Below are positions 1 through 7,586 of a stretch of 15,915 nucleotides of DNA, in pieces. Source of the stretch: Dehalococcoidia bacterium UBA5627 (lineage in GTDB: Bacteria > Chloroflexota > Dehalococcoidia > Dehalococcoidales > UBA5627). Position 1 is the stretch's first letter; every line of letters begins with the position of its first letter. The position numbers and the translations under genes are program-made. Below the pieces are notes generated by a model. It did not search any database. It saw only the letters and a list, made by a program, of their open reading frames with translations, and was not told the DNA's origin. The stretch spans positions 1 to 15,915 of the forward strand of contig DIKD01000078.1 of NCBI GenBank assembly GCA_002421585.1, read 5' to 3'.

Positions 1-106
1 TTCACACAATCCATTTGACAATACCCAGTTTTTAGAATTAGAAGATTTAAAATACTAAGTATCATTCTAAACAACTAATTATTTGTTTGTAATACCCCCT
101 TAGTTA

Positions 107-472
107 TTACACAATTAACCTCTGAATAAGCGGAATAACTAAGACAAAAATACCGATAACCAGCGCTGTTAAAGCGGAAAATAACACGGCGGCGGCAGAG
201 ATATCTTTTACGGCTTTGATGGAGGAACTTTGCTTGCCGTTCCCGATTTCGTCGCTCAATCTTTCTACCGACGTATTAAACAATTCGGAAACCAGCACAA
301 AACCGATGGCAAATACCACCAGACACCAATGCAGTGCCGAAAGACCGAGATACAGCCCAAGGATAACTACCAAAACAGCGACAGCCAGGTGTATTTTAAG
401 ATTGCGTTCGGTTTTTATAGCCGTCCACAAGCCTGCGAAAGCATAACCGAAACTTTTGACCAGCCGTTTCAT
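107..472 (-). CDS. dgkA: Diacylglycerol kinase / undecaprenol kinase family membrane protein
   Basis: This 121-residue protein matches the small prokaryotic lipid kinase family, which phosphorylates diacylglycerol or undecaprenol in the inner membrane using ATP. The family core is visible: TERN near residue 21 (acidic metal-binding position), the signature SELFNTSVE at residues 62-70 with E63, N66 and E70, and KDISAAAVL at 89-97. Three hydrophobic segments (about 28-47, 49-62 and 92-115) fit the usual three-helix trimeric fold, and the length is typical. The ATG at 470-472 is preceded by GGGAGGG, which supports the start. Sequence alone does not settle diacylglycerol versus undecaprenol; Gram-positive-type members favour undecaprenol. 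The gene lies 261 bases downstream of mtaB on the same strand, with a degenerate repeat between them. Confidence 0.9.
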   Translation of the reverse strand: MKRLVKSFGYAFAGLWTAIKTERNLKIHLAVAVLVVILGLYLGLSALHWCLVVFAIGFVLVSELFNTSVERLSDEIGNGKQSSSIKAVKDISAAAVLFSALTALVIGIFVLVIPLIQRLIV

Positions 473-554
473 AATTACCCTCCCCCCTGTTGTTTTATAA
501 TATAGACAAGATATCTTTTAAACAATACCTGTAATTAACCAAGGTGGTATATTC

Positions 555-690
555 GACGCCGCTACGGTTCGACAAGCTTCCTTCGTCAAGCTCAGGGCAG
601 GCTCCACGAGCGGCTTGGTTGCACGTTTCCGCTCGCACTCTCGCCTTAAGTTTGCAAAGGATAGCCTATCGAAGGGTAACAGAGCGAAAA
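555..690. repeat. Degenerate intergenic palindromic repeat cluster (FDKLRANG/PELVEG type)
   Basis: The gap between mtaB and dgkA holds fragments of a widespread bacterial intergenic repeat: TTCGACAAGCTT at 568-579, TTCGTCAAGCTCAGGGCAGG from 582 and CCTATCGAAGGG near 664. The part at 559-613 begins with CCGCT and ends with AGCGG, an inverted pair. Conceptual translation gives peptides resembling RFDKLP and VEPALSLTK. These are decayed forms of the FDKLRANG and PELVEG strings that such repeats typically produce when wrongly called as genes. It is therefore noncoding repeat rather than a small gene. Whether it acts in transcription termination or is a decayed mobile repeat cannot be seen. Confidence 0.65.
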
Positions 691-733
691 ATGTTATCAT
701 GTAATATTAATGAGACATGTAAATCTACCACCC

Positions 734-2017
734 TCAAATAATATTCGCCCACACCCCACCCCCGTAAAGACTTTTAACACTGACTTCGGTTATAACATTC
801 GTCAAATCTTTATCGCTTTCGGCACATACCTTTATGTAATTTGCGGAATACCCGTTCCAGATACCATTAGCTTCCTGCTCCCAGAGTACTTCAAGTCTTT
901 TACCGATGAAACTGCCGTAAAACGCGGAGGCTGACTCTTCAGCCAGCGCCAGCATCATATCGCTGCGCATCTTCTTTAACTGAGGTGAGATTTGATTCGG
1001 CATTATATTTGCCGCAGTGCCTCGCCTCTTCGAATATGAAAAGACATGAATACGGGCAAAGCCGATTTTGTTACAGAAATCGTAGCTTTCGGCATACTCA
1101 TCATCGGTTTCGCCCGGGAAGCCGACAATAATATCGGTGGTGACGCCGGCATCCCCTGCTACAGAACGGATTAAGGATATCGCACTGGCATAGTCATCAG
1201 TGGTATAAAGCCGTCTCATTCTCTTTAGTACGGAGTCACTGCCGCTTTGCAAAGAGAGATGAAAATGCGGGCATAGCCTCTTCTCATCTTTCCACAGTGA
1301 GATTAAGTCGGGAGTTACTTCCTGAGGCTGCAGAGAGGACAGCCTGAGACGTTCAATTGACGTTTCTTTAAGTATTATGCCAATCAGCTCAATAAGACTC
1401 AAACCATCGTAGTTATATGAGCCGATTTCCGTACCGGTTAAAACCACTTCCTTAAACCCGCTCAATACTTTATCTTTAATCTTTGTTACAACCTGCTCGG
1501 GGGAAACGCTCTTCTCCCTGCCGCGAACATATGGCACAATGCAATAGGAACAGAAATTGTTGCAGCCGTCCTGTATGCGTATGAAAGAACGCGTTCTCTG
1601 ATTGTCGGAATAATAACCGGCAGGAAAGTCATGCCTGTCAGCAGCCACCAAACCTGACTCTTTTAAGAGTTGCGGAAGCCTCATCTTCTCCTTGTTCCCT
1701 ACCGCCAGTTTAACTCCCTCGATTTTCAAAAGGTCGTTTGCAGCATGTTCAACGTAGCAGCCGGCAGCCACTAAAACAGCATTGGGATTGCGGCGGTGCG
1801 CCATACGTAAAAGATGCCGCGCTTTACGGTCGGCGATATGAGTAACCGTACAGGTATTTAAGACATAGATGTCGAATTCCTCTTCCGGATTGACAATACG
1901 GTAGCCGGACTTCAAGAATTTCTCCGTTAAAGCCTCAGTCTCCGACTGATTCAGCTTACAACCCAATGTATCGAACGCTACTCGTACTATCCTTTGCTCT
2001 TTATTCAAACTACACAC
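734..2017 (-). CDS. mtaB: tRNA (t6A37) methylthiotransferase, radical SAM
   Basis: This 427-residue protein has the three-part layout of methylthiotransferases. The N-terminal UPF0004 domain supplies three iron-sulfur cysteines: C20 in TLGCKLNQ, C56 in LNTCTV and C87 in AAGCY. The radical SAM core has the CxxxCxxC cluster C152-C156-C159 (CNNFCSYC) followed by PYVRGREKS. A TRAM-like C-terminus occupies about 365-427. The TLGCKLNQSETEAL and NTCTVTHIADRKAR strings favour MtaB, which converts t6A37 to ms2t6A37 in ANN-decoding tRNAs, over MiaB or RimO. The start at 2015-2017 is GTG. The next in-frame candidate is a TTG three codons later; the AGG upstream spaces better to GTG. Length is normal for the family and all six key cysteines are present. 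Confidence 0.93.
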   Translation of the reverse strand: MCSLNKEQRIVRVAFDTLGCKLNQSETEALTEKFLKSGYRIVNPEEEFDIYVLNTCTVTHIADRKARHLLRMAHRRNPNAVLVAAGCYVEHAANDLLKIEGVKLAVGNKEKMRLPQLLKESGLVAADRHDFPAGYYSDNQRTRSFIRIQDGCNNFCSYCIVPYVRGREKSVSPEQVVTKIKDKVLSGFKEVVLTGTEIGSYNYDGLSLIELIGIILKETSIERLRLSSLQPQEVTPDLISLWKDEKRLCPHFHLSLQSGSDSVLKRMRRLYTTDDYASAISLIRSVAGDAGVTTDIIVGFPGETDDEYAESYDFCNKIGFARIHVFSYSKRRGTAANIMPNQISPQLKKMRSDMMLALAEESASAFYGSFIGKRLEVLWEQEANGIWNGYSANYIKVCAESDKDLTNVITEVSVKSLYGGGVWANII

Positions 2018-2047
2018 TCACAACCTATTAAGTATTCTCGACAGGCA

Positions 2048-2053
2048 ATTATA
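2048..2053 (-). promoter_or_regulatory. Candidate -10 box for mtaB
   Basis: Read on the minus strand, this is a perfect TATAAT located 31 bases before the GTG start of mtaB. The best -35-like string, TTGCGG, is only 15 bases upstream and poorly matched. The region is AT-rich, so a chance match is possible. Recorded as a weak candidate. Confidence 0.3.
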
Positions 2054-2103
2054 ATATAATCCCAAGTACCGCAATATTTTATCAATCTCACTAAAATTCG
2101 TGA

Positions 2104-2215
2104 TGTCATTCTGAAGTCACAAAGGGTGACTGAAGAATCTGGGGGGTGGAATAATTGGTAGTTTTATAGCCCCTCCCCAGATGCTTCGTTCGTCCGTCAC
2201 GAACTCAGCACGACA
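2104..2215. repeat. Imperfect inverted-repeat element (MITE/REP-like)
   Basis: The left arm starts TGTCATTCTGA (2104-2114) and ends GAAGAATCTGGGG (about 2132-2144). The right arm, read on the other strand from 2215, starts TGTCGTGCTGA and ends GAAGCATCTGGGG. The two arms therefore match at both their outer and inner ends, with a more diverged middle and a short AT-rich centre (2147-2169). The repeat has no coding capacity. The outer string resembles the GTCATTCTGAGCGAAGC family of intergenic repeats known from many bacterial genomes. It could fold into a long stem when transcribed. Its position in the gap between two divergent genes fits insertion of a small mobile palindrome. Confidence 0.7.
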
Positions 2216-2328
2216 GTTAATAAATCATAATTGCCAATCATAACTTGCAAAAATATTTAAAGACATCATAAGCTATAAACAATAAAACATCAGGCTAATA
2301 TGAGAATTATAGCAAATGGTGCATATCC

Positions 2329-2358
2329 TTGCAGATAGAGTACGAATTATGTTATAAA
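2329..2358 (+). promoter_or_regulatory. Weak promoter candidate for recJ-plsY
   Basis: TTGCAG at 2329-2334 and TATAAA at 2353-2358 are separated by 18 bases. The -10 box is a good match and the -35 box only matches at TTG. The predicted start of transcription would leave a leader of about 125 bases before recJ. Other AT-rich pairs in this gap are about as plausible. Confidence 0.3.
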
Positions 2359-2491
2359 TAGCCAGAATATTCATCGACTCTTAACATATGTTATACGGCA
2401 ACAGCATTTCATCTACGCGCTTCTCAAAGCCTCATATCACAGGCTGATGCTGAAATAAAGCAAATGTTGCGAAGAGTAGAGAGGAAACAAT

Positions 2492-4174
2492 TTGAACCAT
2501 CTTCGCTGGAATCTCCTCCCGCCGGTACCGGACGGCCATCCAGTTCACAACTGCGGTTTTTCGCCCCTGCTTGTACAGTTAATGTACAACCGTGGTTTAA
2601 CCGACCCGGTACAGATAGAAGCTTTTACCAAAGCGGACTGCAGCCTTTCGGGAAATCCGCAACTGCTGCCCGATATTCATCAGGCGATAAACAGGATTTA
2701 TCAGGGATTGCTTTCGGGAGAAAAGATTGCTGTTTACGGCGACTTCGACGTCGACGGTATTACCGGTACCGCCGTTCTGGTACAGGGATTGAAAGCGCTG
2801 GGAGGAAACATCACCCCCTATATCCCCCACCGTATAAGGGAAGGGCACGGGCTCAATTCGGCTGCACTGGATTACCTTAAAAGCGAGGGAATGTCGCTGG
2901 TTATTACCGTAGACTGCGGTGTAACCGGTATATCGCAGGTAAAGAGGGCTAAAAGACAGGGGCTGGATATTGTAATAACAGACCATCACACCCCGCTGGG
3001 GGAGCTGCCTGACGCTATTGCTGTCGTTGACCCTAAAAGGGAGGATTCTAATTACCCGTTTAATGAACTGGCAGGCGTAGGCGTTGCTTTCAAGTTTTTA
3101 GAAGCCTTATATAACGGAATGGGCAAAGAAAAGCAGATTGAAAATTATCTCGACCTGGTAGCTCTTGGAACCGTTGCCGATATGATGCCGCTTCTGGGAG
3201 AAAACCGCTATCTTGTAAAGCAGGGATTAAAGGTACTGAACACAAACCGCCGACCCGGTATCAGGGAAATATTGGCATTAGCCGGAATAAACTCCGATAA
3301 TATCGGCACCGAAGAAATATCCTGGTCACTGGCTCCGCGGCTCAATGCTGCCGGCAGGCTGCAACACGCCTTAACCAGCTATAAACTGATGGTAACCGAA
3401 TCGACCGAAGAGGCACTGGAATTATCGACGGTTTTAGAGGAACAGAATGCGGAAAGGCAAAAGATGACCAGTCGCTCACTGGCAAAAGCCAAAGAGCAGG
3501 TACAGGCAAAAGGTATTATGCCGCTTCTAATAGCCAGCGACCCCGACTACCCGCCCGGTATCATCGGGCTGGTTGCCGGCAGGCTTTCGGAAGAGTTTTA
3601 CCGCCCGTCCATCGTCATCAAGGTAGGAGAAAAATCCAGTAACGGCAGCTGCCGCAGTATCCCCGAATTCAATATAATAAATGCTTTAAACGAATGCCAC
3701 GAGTTAATGAGCGATTTCGGAGGACATGCCAGAGCAGCCGGTTTTACCATGCCGACCAAAAACCTTTCCAAGTTGGAGGAAAAGCTCAACCTGATGGCAG
3801 AGGAACAGCTGGCAGGTCTGGACCTGCGCCCCAAGCTGGATATCGATGCCGAAATGAATCTCTCGCAATTGGGGGGAGATACCTATCAATCGCTTCAAAG
3901 CCTGGCGCCTTTCGGAATGGGAAATCCCGTTCCCACCTTTGTAAGCCGCAGTGTTGAGGTAGTCGATTGTCAGACAATGGGTAACAACGGAGGACACTTG
4001 AGGCTGAAACTGAGGCAGAATAATGTCAACTGGGAAGCGGTGGCTTTCGGGCTTGGCGAGTGCTTTAAGGATATGCATTCGCATATAGACATAGTATATA
4101 ATTTAAGACTGGAACGCTGGCGCGGGGAAGAAAGGTTACGTCTGAATATTCAGGACCTTGCTCCGTCTAGATAG
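2492..4174 (+). CDS. recJ: Single-stranded-DNA-specific 5'-3' exonuclease RecJ
   Basis: This 560-residue protein carries the DHH-family phosphoesterase motifs in order. Motif I is DFDVDG at residues 84-89, motif II is VDCG at 140-143, and the DHH triad is D164-H165-H166. A fourth motif, VVDPKR, lies near 178-183. The DHHA1 domain includes GIIGLVAGRL and GGHARAAG (G410-G411-H412). A C-terminal OB-like segment, about 455-560, contains LAPFGMGNP, as expected for RecJ. Length is normal. RecJ degrades single-stranded DNA from the 5' end in recombination and mismatch or base-excision repair, using Mn/Mg ions held by the Asp and His residues. The start is a TTG preceded by GAGGA with about six bases of spacing. 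plsY follows 29 bases later, suggesting cotranscription. Confidence 0.95.
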   Translation: MNHLRWNLLPPVPDGHPVHNCGFSPLLVQLMYNRGLTDPVQIEAFTKADCSLSGNPQLLPDIHQAINRIYQGLLSGEKIAVYGDFDVDGITGTAVLVQGLKALGGNITPYIPHRIREGHGLNSAALDYLKSEGMSLVITVDCGVTGISQVKRAKRQGLDIVITDHHTPLGELPDAIAVVDPKREDSNYPFNELAGVGVAFKFLEALYNGMGKEKQIENYLDLVALGTVADMMPLLGENRYLVKQGLKVLNTNRRPGIREILALAGINSDNIGTEEISWSLAPRLNAAGRLQHALTSYKLMVTESTEEALELSTVLEEQNAERQKMTSRSLAKAKEQVQAKGIMPLLIASDPDYPPGIIGLVAGRLSEEFYRPSIVIKVGEKSSNGSCRSIPEFNIINALNECHELMSDFGGHARAAGFTMPTKNLSKLEEKLNLMAEEQLAGLDLRPKLDIDAEMNLSQLGGDTYQSLQSLAPFGMGNPVPTFVSRSVEVVDCQTMGNNGGHLRLKLRQNNVNWEAVAFGLGECFKDMHSHIDIVYNLRLERWRGEERLRLNIQDLAPSR

Positions 4175-4203
4175 TACTTAGCAAATAACAGTGGAGGAAT
4201 AAA

Positions 4204-4839
4204 GTGACGGCTGAAATCATAATTAAAATCATAGCTGCCTTTATAGCGGCTTATTTACTCGGTTCCATCCCATCCGCTTATATCATGGGGCGGTTGACCA
4301 AAAAAATCGATATCCGCACCGTCGGCAGCCATAATATGGGTGCCATGAATTCCTATTATAATCTGGGCAAAGGCGCCGGGCTGGCAGTGCTGGCAGCGGA
4401 TGTCTTAAAAGGCATTGCCGCAGTTGCGCTGGCCGACCTCGTGTTAAATATTCCCAACCTGTATATGTTCATCTGCGGTTTTATCGTAGTTTTAGGACAC
4501 AACTATCCGGTTTGGTTGAAATTCAAGGGGGGCAAGGGCGGAGCCACCGCCATTGGCGCTATCATCTATTTCATCCCCTGGGGCATTCCAATCGGGCTTG
4601 CCATCTTCCTGCTTCTGGTGCTTATTACCAAATTCCCTACCCTCAGCTATGGTATAGCTATGATAAGTTTCCCGTTTGTCTCATGGCTGGTATACGACCG
4701 CCCCGATTATATCCTCTATACGGCATTGTTGATACTGGTACCATTCTTAAGCTATATTCCCAGAATCAAGGAGATGAAATCCAAGGGGGGAAGCTGGAAA
4801 CGCGTAGTCAAACGCAAAAACCTGCAGGACAGATTCTAA
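4204..4839 (+). CDS. plsY: Acyl-phosphate:glycerol-3-phosphate acyltransferase PlsY
   Basis: This 211-residue, highly hydrophobic protein has the PlsY layout. It opens with a membrane segment and LLGSIPSAYIMGRL. A first loop motif, GSHNMGAMN, lies at about residues 47-55. GHNYPVWLKFKGGKGGATA follows at about 98-116. PlsY transfers the acyl group from acyl-phosphate to glycerol-3-phosphate to make lysophosphatidic acid, the first step of phospholipid synthesis in most bacteria. Some motif positions differ from the usual GSGNxGATN and GGKGVAT forms, with Met and Gly substitutions, but the family is clear. The GTG start at 4204 has GGAGG at 4193-4197, an excellent ribosome-binding site. A strong terminator follows the stop codon. 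Confidence 0.92.
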   Translation: MTAEIIIKIIAAFIAAYLLGSIPSAYIMGRLTKKIDIRTVGSHNMGAMNSYYNLGKGAGLAVLAADVLKGIAAVALADLVLNIPNLYMFICGFIVVLGHNYPVWLKFKGGKGGATAIGAIIYFIPWGIPIGLAIFLLLVLITKFPTLSYGIAMISFPFVSWLVYDRPDYILYTALLILVPFLSYIPRIKEMKSKGGSWKRVVKRKNLQDRF

Positions 4840-4858
4840 CTGATAAATCGACGAAGAT

Positions 4859-4890
4859 AAAAGGGAGCGGAATATTCCGCTCCCTTTTTT
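4859..4890 (+). terminator. Rho-independent terminator of recJ-plsY
   Basis: A 10 to 14-bp perfect stem is centred on GCGGAATATTCCGC. Its left arm begins AAAAGGGAGCGG (4859-4870) and its right arm is CCGCTCCC (4877-4884), followed by six T residues at 4885-4890. It starts about 20 bases after the plsY stop codon. This is a textbook intrinsic terminator and separates plsY from the restriction operon downstream. Confidence 0.92.
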
Positions 4891-4930
4891 ATAAAACAAC
4901 TCATTTTTCCCCATTCTGCTCTCCAAAATA

Positions 4931-4959
4931 TTGTAAATATAAGCCTTTTCTGTTATAAA
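4931..4959 (+). promoter_or_regulatory. Candidate sigma-70-type promoter of the hsd operon
   Basis: TTGTAA (4931-4936) and TATAAA (4954-4959) are separated by exactly 17 bases. They match the consensus at 4 of 6 and 5 of 6 positions. The pair lies just after the plsY terminator and would give a leader of about 35 bases before the hsdM start. Location and spacing make it the best promoter candidate in the window. Confidence 0.5.
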
Positions 4960-5002
4960 TAAGCATATTATTGTTTGTGATATATTCAAGGAGAACGCGA
5001 TA

Positions 5003-6565
5003 ATGGGTAATAACAGGAAAGAGCAAGAACGAAACGAACTGCATCGTACCATCTGGAGTATTGCCAACGACCTGCGCGGTAGTGTTGACGGCTGGGACTT
5101 TAAGCAATATGTACTGGGAATGCTGTTCTATCGCTATATATCCGAAAATCTTACTTGTTATATAAATACCGGCGAAAGGGAGACAGGCAATACTGTTTTC
5201 GATTATGCAAAGTTATCCGACAAAGAAGCTGAAGAAGCGCGCTCAGACCTTGTTGCTACAAAAGGATTTTTTATACTTCCCAGCGAACTTTTTGAAAATG
5301 TACGACGCCGTGCGTCAAAGGATGAAAACTTGAATGAAACACTGGAAAAGGTTTTCAAAAACATCGAAGCCTCAGCGCAAGGCTCCGGCAGCGAAGACGA
5401 TTTCAAGGGATTATTCGATGATATCGATGTAAACGCCAACAAACTCGGCAGCACGGTAGCCAGGCGCAATGAGAAGCTTGTTAAGCTTATGAATGGCATC
5501 GGAGAGATGAAGCTCGGTGATTACAAGGATAACACCATTGACGCTTTCGGTGATGCCTATGAATATTTGATGGGTATGTATGCCTCAAATGCCGGCAAGA
5601 GCGGAGGTGAATATTACACACCGCAAGAGGTATCCGAACTGCTGACGCGCCTTACGTTAGTGGGCAAAACCGAAGTTAACAAGGTTTACGACCCTGCCTG
5701 CGGTTCCGGTTCTCTGCTTTTAAAATTTGCCAAGATTCTCGGCAAAGAAAATGTGCGACTGGGTTTCTTCGGGCAGGAAATAAATCTCAGCACTTACAAC
5801 CTATGTCGTATAAATATGTTCCTGCATGATATAGATTATGACAAATTCGACATAGGTCACGGTGATACGCTTACCGACCCGCTCCACTGGGATGACGAAC
5901 CATTCGAAGCAATTGTTTCAAATCCTCCTTATTCAATTCACTGGGCAGGCGATAGTAATCCGCTGCTTATCAACGACCCGCGTTTTTCGCCCGCCGGAGT
6001 GCTGGCACCGAAATCGAAAGCCGACCTTGCATTTATTATGCACAGCCTCTCCTGGCTTGCCACCAACGGAGCAGCGGCAATCGTTTGCTTCCCCGGCATA
6101 CTCTATCGAGGCGGCGCAGAGCAAAAGATAAGGAAATATTTGATTGATAACAACTATGTAGACTGCATCATTCAACTACCGGACAAGCTGTTTTTCGGCA
6201 CCGGCATTGCCACCTGTATTATGATACTTAAAAAATCAAAAAAAGAGAACAGCACCCTGTTTATAGACGCTTCCCGCGAGTTCATCAAGGTCACCAATAG
6301 CAACAAGCTGACCGATGAAAACATCGAACATATTGTTGCCGTTTACAGCGGCAGGAATAATACAGATTATTTTAGCCGTCTTGTTAACAATGATGAGATT
6401 GCAACACAGAATTATAACCTTTCCGTTTCCACATATATAACCCAAGAGGATAAAAGAGAGGTTATCGATATTAAAAAACTCAATGCTGAAATCGAGGACA
6501 TCGTTGCCCGTGAGGATGTGTTACGTAAGGAAATTGCCGCTATTATTGCGGAGATAGGAGAGTAG
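5003..6565 (+). CDS. hsdM: Type I restriction-modification methyltransferase subunit HsdM
   Basis: HsdM is the adenine-N6 methylating subunit of a type I system and acts as M2S, or within R2M2S, on hemimethylated sites. The N-terminal helical domain is recognisable as LHRTIWSIANDLRGSVDGWDF (about residues 12-32). SAM-binding motif I is DPACGSGSLL starting at D230. Catalytic motif IV is N307-P308-P309-Y310, which marks an adenine methylase. The length of 520 residues equals that of EcoR124I HsdM (type IC), to my knowledge. The ATG at 5003 has AAGGAG at 4988-4993. The last base of the stop codon is one base before the fic GTG, so the genes are very likely cotranscribed and coupled. No key residue is missing. 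Confidence 0.96.
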   Translation: MGNNRKEQERNELHRTIWSIANDLRGSVDGWDFKQYVLGMLFYRYISENLTCYINTGERETGNTVFDYAKLSDKEAEEARSDLVATKGFFILPSELFENVRRRASKDENLNETLEKVFKNIEASAQGSGSEDDFKGLFDDIDVNANKLGSTVARRNEKLVKLMNGIGEMKLGDYKDNTIDAFGDAYEYLMGMYASNAGKSGGEYYTPQEVSELLTRLTLVGKTEVNKVYDPACGSGSLLLKFAKILGKENVRLGFFGQEINLSTYNLCRINMFLHDIDYDKFDIGHGDTLTDPLHWDDEPFEAIVSNPPYSIHWAGDSNPLLINDPRFSPAGVLAPKSKADLAFIMHSLSWLATNGAAAIVCFPGILYRGGAEQKIRKYLIDNNYVDCIIQLPDKLFFGTGIATCIMILKKSKKENSTLFIDASREFIKVTNSNKLTDENIEHIVAVYSGRNNTDYFSRLVNNDEIATQNYNLSVSTYITQEDKREVIDIKKLNAEIEDIVAREDVLRKEIAAIIAEIGE

Positions 6566-6566
6566 T

Positions 6567-7586
6567 GTGATTAATCAGAGTTACTACTCAGAATCTCCTT
6601 TATGGCATGAGAAGGTCGGCGATATCCACGCATTGCTGGAACGCGTCAGAATCAGCGAGGAACGTTCCGCTGATGTCTTGCAGTTGCGCAAACTCAACCG
6701 CATCATGTCGATTCACGCTTCAACGGCAATCGAAGGCAATAACCTTACCCTCGGGCAGGTTACTGATGTTATCAACGGAAGACAGGTGTGGGGGCCTCCA
6801 AAGGATATCAAAGAAGTACAGAATGCCTGGCAAGCCTATAACGAACTCGGGCATTACAACCCGTGGAGCGTTGCTGACCTTTTAAAAGCGCACGGGTTAA
6901 TGACTGCCGCGCTTATCGGCGAATCAGGCGTATTTCGCTCGGTCGATGTGGCAGTAGTGCGCAGCGACGGTAAGGTAATGCACAGGGGAGCGTCTCCTGA
7001 AGCAGTACCTGATTTGGTAGCGCAACTGCTCGACTGGGGGCATACCAGCGAAGCGCATCCCCTGATCAAGAGTTCTGCCGTTCACTTTATGCTGGAGCAT
7101 ATCCACCCGTTCATAGATGGCAACGGACGGATTGGCCGCCTTTGGCAAACGCTAATCCTGTCAAAATGGAATCCGCTCTTTGCCTGGATGCCGGTGGAGA
7201 CTATGGTACATAACAATCAGGCGTTATACTACAAAGCCCTGCAGGATTCTTACAATAACGGGATAGACTGCCGTCCGTTTATCGACTTTATGCTCGATGC
7301 TGTCGAGAACTCCCTGTACAAGTACGTCGATATCGCCACTGAAACCACTGCAAAAGAGCTTGGTGTCGGTGTAAATGTCGGTGTATATGTCGGTGTAAAA
7401 GCCGACATCATCGGCAAATTGAAGGAACAGCCAACGCTATCCGCAAAGGAACTGGCAGCGCTCCTGAAACGCTCGACACGAACAATCGAGAGGCACATCA
7501 GAGAGTTGCGGGAACAGGGAATCCTCGTCCGCGTCGGTTCGGATAAATCCGGGTACTGGCAGATAAAGGATGGCGCAAAAGCATGA
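6567..7586 (+). CDS. Fic-domain protein (probable AMPylator) with C-terminal winged helix
   Basis: This 339-residue protein carries the complete Fic catalytic motif HPFIDGNGRIGR (H180 to R191). The motif has the His base, the metal-binding Asp184 and the phosphate-binding GNGR. An N-terminal inhibitory motif of the [S/T]xxxE[G/N] type is present as S52-x3-E56-G57, so the protein belongs to the self-inhibited (class II) group, where Glu blocks productive ATP binding. Residues about 267-278 are a VGVN/VGVY/VGVK repeat encoded by a 12-bp tandem repeat. Residues 280-335 form a winged-helix DNA-binding domain (SAKELAALLKRSTRTIERHI). Fic enzymes usually transfer AMP to target hydroxyls. The target is unknown and the helix-turn-helix domain suggests autoregulation or DNA docking. 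The GTG start has AGGAG at 6556-6560. The stop overlaps the rhuM ATG by 4 bases. Confidence 0.92.
   Translation: MINQSYYSESPLWHEKVGDIHALLERVRISEERSADVLQLRKLNRIMSIHASTAIEGNNLTLGQVTDVINGRQVWGPPKDIKEVQNAWQAYNELGHYNPWSVADLLKAHGLMTAALIGESGVFRSVDVAVVRSDGKVMHRGASPEAVPDLVAQLLDWGHTSEAHPLIKSSAVHFMLEHIHPFIDGNGRIGRLWQTLILSKWNPLFAWMPVETMVHNNQALYYKALQDSYNNGIDCRPFIDFMLDAVENSLYKYVDIATETTAKELGVGVNVGVYVGVKADIIGKLKEQPTLSAKELAALLKRSTRTIERHIRELREQGILVRVGSDKSGYWQIKDGAKA
7364..7399 (+). repeat. 12-bp x 3 in-frame tandem repeat in the Fic gene
   Basis: Three consecutive copies of TGTCGGTGTAAA lie at 7364-7375, 7376-7387 (ending TATA instead of TAAA) and 7388-7399. The unit is four codons long, so copy-number change preserves the frame. 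It encodes the Val-Gly-Val-rich linker between the Fic fold and the winged helix. Near identity of the copies suggests recent slippage expansion. Confidence 0.9.

Larger units (their letters stand above)
2018..2491. other. Gene-free divergent region between mtaB and recJ
   Basis: These 474 bases separate divergently transcribed mtaB (minus) and recJ (plus) and hold no convincing gene. They contain a 112-bp imperfect inverted-repeat element (2104-2215) and weak promoter-like sequences for each direction. A short hairpin, AGCCT/AGGCT, lies around 2430-2444 ahead of the recJ start. The stretch from 2216 to 2480 is AT-rich and has no recognisable RNA gene or riboswitch. Confidence 0.6.

Noticed and set aside
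15..43. TTGACA (15-20), a perfect -35 box on the plus strand
   Set aside because: No acceptable -10 box lies at 16-18 bases (the best is TAGAAG or TTAGAA), and no plus-strand gene follows it.
518..700. Possible 60-residue minus-strand protein
   Set aside because: The translation is the product of a degenerate intergenic repeat (ALSLTK-type string), not a conserved protein.
2430..2444. AGCCT/AGGCT hairpin before recJ as a regulatory RNA or attenuator
   Set aside because: The stem is only five base pairs with no T-run or alternative structure, so it cannot be told from chance.
3704..4084. 126-codon minus-strand open frame
   Set aside because: It is antisense to the DHHA1 and C-terminal part of recJ and is explained by that gene's codon use.
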